Source: Hymenobacter sp. GOD-10R (GTDB lineage: Bacteria > Bacteroidota > Bacteroidia > Cytophagales > Hymenobacteraceae). From it: a stretch of DNA of 64,000 bases. Both the position numbers and the translations under genes were made by a program. Positions 52,323 through 59,695 of the stretch are shown piece by piece. The notes under the pieces were generated by a model. It made no database searches. It saw only the letters and a program-made list of their open reading frames with translations, and was not told the DNA's origin. Position 1 is the first letter of the stretch; every line of letters begins with the position of its first letter. Location: assembly GCF_035609205.1 (NCBI RefSeq), contig NZ_CP141184.1, positions 3,004,501 through 3,068,500 of the forward strand, given 5' to 3'.

Positions 52323-52884
52323 AATATTCTTTGGGTGAGGAGGTGGAGCCCGACGCCTGGGCATTGGCGACGGCGAGGCGGCGCTGGAGCATTGCCCGCG
52401 CCTTGCTCAGCTGCGATTTAGAAGTGCCCTCCGAAATGCCCAGCAGCTCAGCAATTTCGGGGTGAGAATAGCCCTCTAGCGCGTAGAGGTTAAACACCGT
52501 GCGGTAGCCCGCAGGTAGTTCGGCCAATACGGCCATCATGTCGGCGGCGTTGAGCTGGCTCTCCGCGTCGGCAGGGGTGATGGCTAGGTCGGTGGGGTAA
52601 TCGTCGATAGCTAGGTGCAGAGGCTCTTTGCGGCGAAGTTGCCCCAAGGCCTCGTTGACCATAATACGGCGAATCCACCCTTCGAAGCTGCCCTCGTGCC
52701 GGTATTGATCTAAGGCCCGAAACACTTTCACAAACCCACCGAGCATAGCCGACTCGGCGTCTTCCCGGTGCCGCAAATAGCGCATGCACACACCCAGCAT
52801 CAAGCCCGCAAACTGCTCGTAGAGCAGCTTTTGAGCCCGGCCACTGCCTTGGCGGCAGGCGGCGATGAGGTCAGCTTCATTCAC
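52303..52884 (-). CDS. ECF-type RNA polymerase sigma factor
   Basis: This 193-residue sigma-70 protein has region 2 (AGLMLGVCMRYLRHREDAESAMLGGFVKVFRALDQY, about 27-62, then GSFEGWIRRIMVNEALGQLRRK) and region 4 (LPAGYRTVFNLYALEGYSHPEIAELLGISEGTSKSQLSKARAML, about 127-170). Region 3 is absent, as in ECF factors. It directs RNA polymerase to stress or envelope promoters. It is the first gene of a three-gene unit with the transmembrane protein and the barrel protein. The C-terminal tail is Ser-rich. Confidence 0.93.
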   Translation of the reverse strand: MNEADLIAACRQGSGRAQKLLYEQFAGLMLGVCMRYLRHREDAESAMLGGFVKVFRALDQYRHEGSFEGWIRRIMVNEALGQLRRKEPLHLAIDDYPTDLAITPADAESQLNAADMMAVLAELPAGYRTVFNLYALEGYSHPEIAELLGISEGTSKSQLSKARAMLQRRLAVANAQASGSTSSPKEYYATGRY

Positions 52885-52971
52885 GGGTGTAAAGGTTTTG
52901 GCGATAAATGGGCGTTTGGTAGGGTAGATGGAGGGAAGCTAGCAACAGTTGCCTGGGTGAATAAAATAAAT

Positions 52972-53075
52972 TTCCCGCCCAGGGCGCGGAAGAGACGCCG
53001 AGGGCGCAGAGTTCTAACGGTGCGAATCGTCAGCGCTCTGCGCCCTCGGCGTCTCTTCCGCGCCCTGGGCGGGAA
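52972..53075. repeat. Perfect 40-bp GC-rich inverted repeat after the CoA-binding gene
   Basis: Arms 52972-53011 and 53036-53075 are exact reverse complements with a 24-base loop. They lie between the stop of the CoA-binding protein gene at 53093 (-) and the sigma gene start at 52884 (-). The composition is GC-rich (GGGCGCGGAAGAGACGCC). It may terminate the upstream gene. Confidence 0.85.
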
Positions 53076-53092
53076 CTTGACGTAAGAAGCAA

Positions 53093-53452
53093 TTAGTAGT
53101 TACCGACGGAAAGCATCACCAGCGTGCATGCTTCTTCGGTCCGAATACCTTTGGCTTGCGCCATTTGCTCCAACTCCTCGTTCTCGGTACCGGGATTGAA
53201 GATGATGCGCTTCGGCTTGAGGTCCAGGATATAATCGTACCAGGCGGGCTGGTTCTGCGGCCCTACGTAGAGGGTCACGGTATCCACGCTTTCTTCGGTG
53301 GGCCGATCGGTGTGAATGTCTAGGCCGGCTACCTGACCCTTGCGGATGCCCACGGGCACCACCTCGTGGCCATGGCTTTTGAGCATATTAACGGCGCGGT
53401 ACGAATAGCGGGCAGGATTGTCGCTGGCGCCAATGACAACGGTCTTTTTCAT
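53093..53452 (-). CDS. CoA-binding domain protein (YccU-like)
   Basis: This 119-residue single-domain protein has a Rossmann-like CoA-binding fold. It begins KKTVVIGASDNPARYSYRAVNMLKSHGHEVVPVG (nucleotide-binding loop and first helix), then VDTVTLYVGPQNQ, and ends PKRIIFNPGTENEELEQMAQAKGI (the conserved NPG-E motif of the CoA_binding_2 family). Length equals that of YccU. The exact function is unknown. It is followed by a 40-bp inverted repeat. Confidence 0.92.
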   Translation of the reverse strand: MKKTVVIGASDNPARYSYRAVNMLKSHGHEVVPVGIRKGQVAGLDIHTDRPTEESVDTVTLYVGPQNQPAWYDYILDLKPKRIIFNPGTENEELEQMAQAKGIRTEEACTLVMLSVGNY

Positions 53453-53545
53453 AAGAATGGTGATTCAACTGTTCAAAAACGTCTGTCATCCCAAGCTAGC
53501 TCAGGGCGACAGACGAGCAAAAGCTGCCAAATAATAGTACGCAGT

Positions 53546-55114
53546 TTAAACCAACGTGGCCATAGCCTCGGCGCACCGCTCGCCATCCATGGCCGCCGAC
53601 ACGATGCCGCCTGCGTAGCCTGCGCCCTCACCGCACGGAAATAGACCTTTGATTTCGGGGTGCTGGAGCGTGTCACGGTCGCGGGGAATGCGCACGGGGG
53701 AAGAGGTGCGACTTTCCACGCCTACGATCTGGGCAGCGTTAGTCGCATACCCCGGAATCTTCTTACCAAAGTCGCGGAAGCCTTGGCGCAGGCGCTCGGC
53801 CAGGCCAGCACCGAGCACATCGTCCATGCGCACCGGCACGAGGCCCGGTTGGTATGATGTTTCCAGCAGTTCGGGCGAGACTTTGTTCTTCAAGAAGTCA
53901 CCTAGCCGCTGGGCCGGCGCTAGCTGCGTGTTGCCCGCCAATGTGCATGCCCGCTGCTCAATTTCCTGTTGCAAGCGCAAGCCAGCCAACGGACCGTGCT
54001 GGGCTAGGTCCATGTCTTCCAGCTCAATAGCAGCCACAATACCGGAGTTAGCAAAGCGTGAGTCGCGGCGCGAGGGCGACATGCCGTTCACTACCACTTC
54101 GCCCGGCGACGTGGCCGCCGGCACAATAAAGCCGCCCGGACACATGCAAAACGAAAAGACGCCCCGCTGCTTGCCTTTCCATTGCGTTTGGTGCACCAGC
54201 GAATACGAAGCCGCGGGCAGCTGCCCTCGATCAGTGCGGCGGTACTGGGCTTGGTCGATGAGGGCTTGTGGGTGTTCCACGCGCACGCCAAGGGCAAAGG
54301 GCTTGGCCTCAATGAGCACCCCACGGCGGTGCAGCAGCTCGTAAATATCGCGGGCCGAGTGCCCGGTCGCGAGGACGACGCCATCGGCCTCGATGGTCTC
54401 GCCGGCGGCCGTAACGATGCCGCGCAGGTGCTGTTGCTCCAAAATCAAGTCCGTCACGCGGGTGTCGAAGCGCACTTCACCCCCAGCTTGGCGTACTGAG
54501 TCGCGTAAGGCAGCCACTACCAGCGGCAGCTTATTCGTGCCGATGTGGGGGTGGGCATCGACCAAAATTTCGGGCGTAGCGCCGTGCTGCACCAGAATCC
54601 GCAGGATCCGTTGAATATCACCGCGCTTCGTAGAGCGGGTGTAAAGCTTGCCGTCGGAGTAGGTACCCGCCCCACCTTCGCCGAAGCAGTAGTTGGAATC
54701 GGGGTTCACGATATGCTCCTTATTAAGCGCCGCTAGGTCGCGGCGACGGGTGCGCACGTCTTTGCCCCGCTCCACTACAATGGGCTTGATACCTAGCTCG
54801 ATAGCGCGCAGCGCAGCAAACAAGCCCGCCGGACCCGCCCCTACAATCAGCACCGTGCGCTTAGCCTCACTGACATCGGGGTAGTGAAACCAGGGACCAA
54901 AAATATCGCGGGGTGGGGGCGTGAGCCATACATCGGCCCGCAGGCGCACGAGCGGTTGCCGCCCGCGTGCATCGATGGAGCGGCGCTTGAGGTGAACAAA
55001 GTCAGCTTGGCCAGGCTGTAGGCCAGCGGCATCGAGCAGCGCACGGTAGCGCGCAAATTCGTCGTAGGCTACTTCTGGCGGAAGCAGCACTTCAATTTCT
55101 TTTCTATCAGACAT
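53546..55114 (-). CDS. FAD-dependent dehydrogenase, COG2509 family
   Basis: This 522-residue flavoprotein has an N-terminal domain of about 85 residues, then the FAD dinucleotide-binding motif VLIVGAGPAGLFAALRA (about 90-105) and GIKPIVVERGKD. CFGEGGAGTYSDGKLYTRS is a hallmark of COG2509; VLATGHSARDIYELLHRRGV and the C-terminal FPCGEGAGYAGGIVSAAMDG confirm it. Members are predicted NAD(FAD)-utilising dehydrogenases of unknown substrate. The gene is single, with a start ATG at 55114. Confidence 0.92.
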   Translation of the reverse strand: MSDRKEIEVLLPPEVAYDEFARYRALLDAAGLQPGQADFVHLKRRSIDARGRQPLVRLRADVWLTPPPRDIFGPWFHYPDVSEAKRTVLIVGAGPAGLFAALRAIELGIKPIVVERGKDVRTRRRDLAALNKEHIVNPDSNYCFGEGGAGTYSDGKLYTRSTKRGDIQRILRILVQHGATPEILVDAHPHIGTNKLPLVVAALRDSVRQAGGEVRFDTRVTDLILEQQHLRGIVTAAGETIEADGVVLATGHSARDIYELLHRRGVLIEAKPFALGVRVEHPQALIDQAQYRRTDRGQLPAASYSLVHQTQWKGKQRGVFSFCMCPGGFIVPAATSPGEVVVNGMSPSRRDSRFANSGIVAAIELEDMDLAQHGPLAGLRLQQEIEQRACTLAGNTQLAPAQRLGDFLKNKVSPELLETSYQPGLVPVRMDDVLGAGLAERLRQGFRDFGKKIPGYATNAAQIVGVESRTSSPVRIPRDRDTLQHPEIKGLFPCGEGAGYAGGIVSAAMDGERCAEAMATLV

Positions 55115-55258
55115 AAGGAGGGTGAAAGGGAGCTAGCCTTCAAACCAAGTAGTAAGCAGACAAATAAGCAGCCATGGTAGTTCAGTGGCACTCCCGCCCT
55201 GGTAGCACCTTTGAACTAGCCCCAGGCTACTCTATGGACTGTATCCGGAGCCGTAGCC

Positions 55259-55642
55259 TTACCGCACCACGAGCGTATCGACGATGAAGGTAGTGGCGTC
55301 ACGCAGGAACTTCAGGTAGTACGTGCCGGGCTTCGTGGCGCTGAATGTGTAGTCGGCCTGGATAGGCAGCTTCGTTTGTGTGCAGGTACAACCTTCGTAG
55401 CTAACTTTCGGAGCCACTTTTACGGTGTCGCCAAGGCTAGCCTCAACGAAGCTGTCGAACTTGCCGCAGCCATTTTCAGCCTCAAAATATACAGTGAATT
55501 TTGTGCTCGTATTCACCTGGGCTGTTTTTGGGCCGGTCACTTGGGTTGCGTAAACGACAGCGGTGGCATTGCAGGTGTTCTCAGAATCTAAGCTGCAGCT
55601 GCCAAGCCAGAGGCAACCAAATAGAAACAGCAAGTTCTTCAT
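55259..55642 (-). CDS. Small lipoprotein, unknown function
   Basis: From ATG 55642 the protein is 127 residues with a lipobox (MKNLLFLFGCLWLGSC, Cys16); a longer frame from 55687 lacks signal character. The mature domain contains strands of an Ig/cohesin-like beta fold (AVVYATQVTGPKTAQVNTSTKFTVYFEAENGCG, KVSYEGCTCTQTKLPIQADYTFSATKPGTYYLKFL) and four cysteines that could make two disulfides. A family name cannot be given. Single gene. Confidence 0.72.
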   Translation of the reverse strand: MKNLLFLFGCLWLGSCSLDSENTCNATAVVYATQVTGPKTAQVNTSTKFTVYFEAENGCGKFDSFVEASLGDTVKVAPKVSYEGCTCTQTKLPIQADYTFSATKPGTYYLKFLRDATTFIVDTLVVR

Positions 55643-55687
55643 AATGGCAATAAGGTGCGGTTTACAAAAGCGGAGGCAATTTATCAC

Positions 55688-56139
55688 TCTTTGGTTGCAT
55701 CAGATCAGAAATGCCCATCCGAAAGTAGTCGCCTCGTAAGCGTGAAAGGAAGCTAGCAGCTAATGCTCTTAGCCATAGCCGGATGATTTGTACATTTTTT
55801 ATTAAATATATGATTTATATAATTTAAAAAAGCAGAATCGCCTAATGTTTCTAGGCGAAAACGGAATATTATCTTTATATAGATAAATTATTGATTATCA
55901 GTAATATGTGTTATATTTTGACGTCTTTTGATCGAGTGGGTAAAGAAAAACATATTAGAAGAAAGCAAATTCTTAATAAAAAAAGTCAAATTTGCGTAGA
56001 AATAGCCCTTCACAAGGAGGGACAGTGTAGGAGCTTAGAGTGATTTTATACTTGAACCTGAGTATTGGCTTGAGTTTGCCTGAAAGCAGCAAGATCTATA
56101 GGTCTTTTGTGCACAAGTGTATTATGTTCCTTTGTTATG
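55688..56139. other. AT-rich intergenic region
   Basis: About 450 bases of markedly AT-rich sequence separate the lipoprotein gene and the acyltransferase. It contains one 45-codon frame (55906-56043) that is not convincing, several T/A tracts, and presumably the promoter of the acyltransferase. The shift in composition begins near 55780 and continues into the next gene. Confidence 0.6.
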
Positions 56140-57288
56140 CTCTACCACAAATCAGCAGAAGTTAGTGAAGCGTTACGCTATTCTATCAAGGACAAGTTTG
56201 TTGTTGATTTAACTGCTACAGGCACGCCTGCACCAGTTGATACTTCTATAAATTCGTCTACCACCAAGAAGACATGGTTTGCTGGACTAAATAGCATACG
56301 CTTTATTCTAGCTTTTATTGTGGTGTTATCGCATTGCCCTAACCCCATCCAGGTTTTCCTTCGCGATTCAAGTATAGGAGTTGTCAGGTACCTAGGTATG
56401 TTTATGGCCGTGTCATACGTTGGTGTGGCCGCAGTAATTGCTTTTTTTATTATATCCGGTTTCGTAATCCATTACCCTAACAAGGCGGGAATACGAGATA
56501 TTAAAAAGTTTTATACCAAGAGAGTCGTTAGAATATTAATTCCGCTGCTCACTATTCAATTAATCGGCATGCGCTTTGGAAATCCAGAGCGTGATGTTGT
56601 GTGGAGCTTATATTGTGAGCTGATTTATTATGCTATCTATCCGCTGCTGGTTAGAATAAGACTCACTTGGCATACTAAATTACTCTTGTCTTTTGCCGTC
56701 GCTAGCGTCATTATTTTTCTTGTTAGCAAAAATGATATTCTATCCATGCTCACCCAGTCGGATAGGCACTACAGCGGCGAAATCTGGCAGTTCGGCATCG
56801 GGTACACATGGCTGATTGGCTTACCATACTGGCTGCTAGGGGTAAATCTGGCAGAACGGATCGATAGCCTGAATCAGCAGATAACTACCAAAAAAATATG
56901 GCTGCTACGGAGCAGTATGTTCTTTGCCTCCGTGCTGTGCTGCGTGCTAAGATTTCACTCCTTTGTGCCCTACGGTGTGTCAATGCTAGTCATAGCAGTA
57001 CCGATGGTAAAATGGCTGGAAGCAGAGATACTGTATTATAAGACGCAGCGGCCTGTCCAAATTTTAGAAAAATTTGGTAATTTTTCTTACTCGCTGTATT
57101 TATGTCATCCTCTACTTATTGCTATTCTGTTGCCGATCTTGCCTATTAGTAATTCTTCTTACCTCGTTTATTTGTTTGTGTGTGTAGTAGGTGCGTATGT
57201 ATTCTATTCGCTGCTGGAAAAACCAGCTCACATGATAGCTGAAAAAATAAGTAATAATTTTTTGAGTGCTAAAGTGAAGAATATTTAA
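56140..57288 (+). CDS. Acyltransferase 3 family membrane protein (OafA/YrhL-like)
   Basis: From ATG 56140 the protein is 382 residues; an ATG at 56107 adds 11 residues. It has about ten transmembrane segments. The first contains the family signature NSIRFILAFIVVLSHC (Arg and His of the acyl-transfer site), followed by FFIISGFVIHYPNKAGIRDIKKFYTKRVVRI. Later segments include VWSLYCELIYYAIYPLLVR and FGNFSYSLYLCHPLLIAI. Such proteins acetylate surface polysaccharides or lipids. The gene is AT-rich compared with neighbours, with many A/T-ending codons, which suggests recent acquisition, a common fate of surface-modifying genes. Confidence 0.88.
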   Translation, partial: LYHKSAEVSEALRYSIKDKFVVDLTATGTPAPVDTSINSSTTKKTWFAGLNSIRFILAFIVVLSHCPNPIQVFLRDSSIGVVRYLGMFMAVSYVGVAAVIAFFIISGFVIHYPNKAGIRDIKKFYTKRVVRILIPLLTIQLIGMRFGNPERDVVWSLYCELIYYAIYPLLVRIRLTWHTKLLLSFAVASVIIFLVSKNDILSMLTQSDRHYSGEIWQFGIGYTWLIGLPYWLLGVNLAERIDSLNQQITTKKIWLLRSSMFFASVLCCVLRFHSFVPYGVSMLVIAVPMVKWLEAEILYYKTQRPVQILEKFGNFSYSLYLCHPLLIAILLPILPISNSSYLVYLFVCVVGAYVFYSLLEKPAHMIAEKISNNFLSAKVKNI

Positions 57289-57412
57289 TGCTTACATGCT
57301 TAGTGATAAACTAGGTTGTTGTAAAACAATATTCTTGTTCCAACAAACGAGGTGCCTTAAGCTAGTTTTGGACTACTAGTGTTTAGCGCAAAAAGAGATT
57401 ATTCTGCACCAT

Positions 57413-57453
57413 AAACACAAACGGCCGGACTACTAGTCCGGCCGTTTGTGTTT
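57413..57453. terminator. Strong bidirectional terminator between the acyltransferase and the OYE gene
   Basis: A perfect 19-bp stem (arms 57413-57431 and 57435-57453) with a 3-base loop lies between convergent genes, 13 bases before the stop at 57467. Confidence 0.8.
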
Positions 57454-57466
57454 GTAAGAATGCTAC

Positions 57467-58537
57467 TTACTTGCCTCGTTTAGCGCGCTGGTATTGTACA
57501 GGCCACTCCAAATCGGCACCTAGCTCCTGGGCGGCGTGCAACGGGAAATAAGGGTCACGCAGAAGCTCGCGAGCCATCAGAATTAGATCAGCTTGGTTGT
57601 TGGCCAGGATGTCTTCGGCTTGCTGGGCGGTAGTAATAATACCCACGGCGCCCGTCGGAATGTTAGCTTCCTGCTTGACGCGAGCGGCAAACTCCACCTG
57701 GTAGCCTGGCCCCACGGGAATCTCGGCCTGGGGTACGTTGCCGCCAGTAGACGTGTCGATCAAGTCGATCTGCTTGTCCTTGAGCACCTTTGCGAGCCTT
57801 ACGGAATCCTCGATGGTCCAACCGCCCTCGGTCCAGTCGGTGGCTGAGATGCGCACCAGAAGCGGGTATTCGGCGGGCCACGTTTCGCGTACGGCGTCGA
57901 TGATTTCGAGCAGCAGACGAATCCGGTTTTCAAAAGAACCACCGTAGTCATCGGTGCGCTGGTTGCTCAGAGGCGAGTAAAACTCGTGTAGCAGGTAGCC
58001 GTGGGCAGCGTGAATTTCAATGACTTTAAAGCCAGCCTCCAAAGAACGCCGGGTGGCTTCGCGGAAGTCGTTGAGCACCTTTTGGATGCCAGTCTGGTCG
58101 AGCGCCACCGGCTGTGGATACGTGGGGGAGAAGGGAACCGCGCTCGGGGCGACGGTTTGCCAGCCCTGCTCGGCTGGTACGGCGCCTTCGCCCTTCCAAG
58201 GGCTAAAGGTGCTGGCCTTGCGGCCGGCGTGGGCAAGCTGAATTCCGGGCACTGAGCCGTGCGCTTCCAGGAAAGAGGTAATACGACGCAGGCCTTCAAT
58301 GTGCTCATCTTTCCAAATACCTAGGTCGTCGGGGGTGATGCGGGCTTCGGGCGACACGGCCGTTGCCTCGAAAAGGATGAGTCCGGCGCCGCCTACTGCC
58401 CGGCTGCCGAGGTGAACCAGGTGCCAGTCGTTGGCGAAGCCATCCTGGCTGGAATATTCGCACATAGGCGAAACGACGATTCTGTTTTTGAGCTCAAGGC
58501 CGCGCAGGCGAAGCGGACTAAAAAGTTGTACTGCCAT
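57467..58537 (-). CDS. Old Yellow Enzyme family NADH:flavin oxidoreductase (YqjM-type)
   Basis: From ATG 58537 the protein is 356 residues, starting MAVQLFSPLRLRGLELKNRIVVSPMCEYSS. That includes the YqjM-type Cys in the MCEYSS motif, which fine-tunes FMN. HAGRKAS, the catalytic pair in EIHAAHGYLLHEFYSPLSNQRTDDYGGSFENR and the C-terminal QAEDILANNQADLILMARELLRDPYFPLHAA are all present. A TIM barrel binds FMN and reduces activated C=C bonds with NAD(P)H. The longer frame from 58597 lacks family sequence. Confidence 0.95.
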   Translation of the reverse strand: MAVQLFSPLRLRGLELKNRIVVSPMCEYSSQDGFANDWHLVHLGSRAVGGAGLILFEATAVSPEARITPDDLGIWKDEHIEGLRRITSFLEAHGSVPGIQLAHAGRKASTFSPWKGEGAVPAEQGWQTVAPSAVPFSPTYPQPVALDQTGIQKVLNDFREATRRSLEAGFKVIEIHAAHGYLLHEFYSPLSNQRTDDYGGSFENRIRLLLEIIDAVRETWPAEYPLLVRISATDWTEGGWTIEDSVRLAKVLKDKQIDLIDTSTGGNVPQAEIPVGPGYQVEFAARVKQEANIPTGAVGIITTAQQAEDILANNQADLILMARELLRDPYFPLHAAQELGADLEWPVQYQRAKRGK

Positions 58538-58781
58538 GAATAAAAAGTTCTGGTAAAGGCTGATGGATCGTCGCGCAGACGAGCAGCCCGATGCCATGTA
58601 GTACCCGCCTGCGCCGCGAAAGTTTCCAATGCTCAGCTCATAGCATGGCCGCGCGTTGCCGAGTTCAGCGAATCAAGTAGAACGGTACCCAGAACATAAG
58701 TGAAGAAAATAAGATACTTTGAGCAATAAATTCAGCCGGATGGCTTTTTACTCGCACATCATTCTTTCTCCCAACACCCTT

Positions 58782-59372
58782 ATGAAAAACCTGCTCTCCA
58801 AACGCCTCGCTACCAGCCTAGGATTAGCGTTGTTCCTGTGTGCGGCGGCTACTACCGCGAGCCACGCCCAAAACACCAACATGCAGACCACCAAAGCGCC
58901 AGAAGATAAGTCGAAGCGCCCGAGCCCGCCGGCTAAGGCCACGGCTACCGTTGGTGGTGCTACTGTGACCATTGACTACAGCCGTCCTTCAGTGAAAGGC
59001 CGCAAAATATTCGGCGAACTAGAGCCGTACGGCAAGGTGTGGCGCACCGGCGCCAACGAAGCCACCACGTTTGAGGTCAGCAAAGACGTGAAGATCGAAG
59101 GCCAAACCCTAGCTGCCGGCAAATACGGCCTGTTCACCATTCCTGGCGAAAACGAGTGGACCATCATCTTCAACAAAACCGCCAATCAGTGGGGCGCTTT
59201 CAAGTACGACGCTAGCCAAGATGTGCTCCGCGTGAAAGTGAAACCAAAGAAGCTAGCGCAGCTCACCGAAGTGTTCACCATCAACCTCGACAAGTCGGGC
59301 AAGGTGGCTATGATGTGGGAAAATACCGAAGTTGACTTCACGGTAACTAGCAGCGGTAAGTCGTCGATGTAG
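58782..59372 (+). CDS. DUF2911 family secreted protein
   Basis: From ATG 58782 the protein is 196 residues with a signal peptide (LATSLGLALFLCAAATTASHA). The DUF2911 domain is clear: ATVGGATVTIDYSRPSVKGRKIFGELEPYGKVWRTGANEATTFEVSKDV, then LAAGKYGLFTIPGENEWTIIFNK and QWGAFKYDASQDVLRVKV, ending MMWENTEVDFTV. This domain is widespread in Bacteroidota and of unknown function. It is monocistronic, closed by a 27-bp stem terminator. Confidence 0.93.
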   Translation: MKNLLSKRLATSLGLALFLCAAATTASHAQNTNMQTTKAPEDKSKRPSPPAKATATVGGATVTIDYSRPSVKGRKIFGELEPYGKVWRTGANEATTFEVSKDVKIEGQTLAAGKYGLFTIPGENEWTIIFNKTANQWGAFKYDASQDVLRVKVKPKKLAQLTEVFTINLDKSGKVAMMWENTEVDFTVTSSGKSSM

Positions 59373-59400
59373 CCGTCGCGCTAACCTAGTTTTTGCCTTT

Positions 59401-59466
59401 GGCCCTGGTCACAGCCGCTCTGTTTCGCTAACGAAACAGAGCGGCTGTGACCAGGGCCTTTTCAAT
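59401..59466 (+). terminator. 27-bp perfect stem terminator after the DUF2911 gene
   Basis: Arms 59401-59427 and 59432-59458 are exact reverse complements with a 4-base loop (CTAA), followed by TTTTC, 28 bases past the stop. Confidence 0.85.
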
Positions 59467-59695
59467 TTGAGAAAGGTTGCATGAATTAAAATTAATAGTA
59501 CTATAAAAGGCTAAAATAGGATATAGTACGGCGAGAAAGTAGCTTTAAGGTATCTGCTTCCTAATGAGTTACCAGCTTATGCAGGCGATGATTTTCCAGA
59601 CGCGCAACCCTTGAAGCTGGGTGTCCCTCGGTGTCGCTACGGCGGCTTTTTTTAATTCCACCCAACCCATTCCTTTACCTATTCCCTTTCTACTT
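59467..59695. other. Leader region of the giant FG-GAP protein gene
   Basis: No gene is seen here. The first part is AT-rich. Near the 3' end (59605-59652) there is CAACCCTTGAAGCTGGGTGT, then a direct repeat GGTGTC-CCTC-GGTGTC (59620-59635), CTACGGCGGC and a run of seven T about 45 bases before the start codon. This could be a structured leader or attenuator, which I cannot assign to a known class. Confidence 0.35.

Noticed and set aside
53649..54344. 231-residue plus-strand frame opposite the COG2509 gene
   Set aside because: The minus-strand gene has a complete FAD domain and conserved motifs throughout; the plus-strand frame is rich in Ser/Arg/Pro and has none.
55906..56043. 45-codon frame in the AT-rich gap
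   Set aside because: Its composition is the same as the surrounding non-coding sequence, it has no recognisable domain, and no ribosome-binding signal or homologue is evident.
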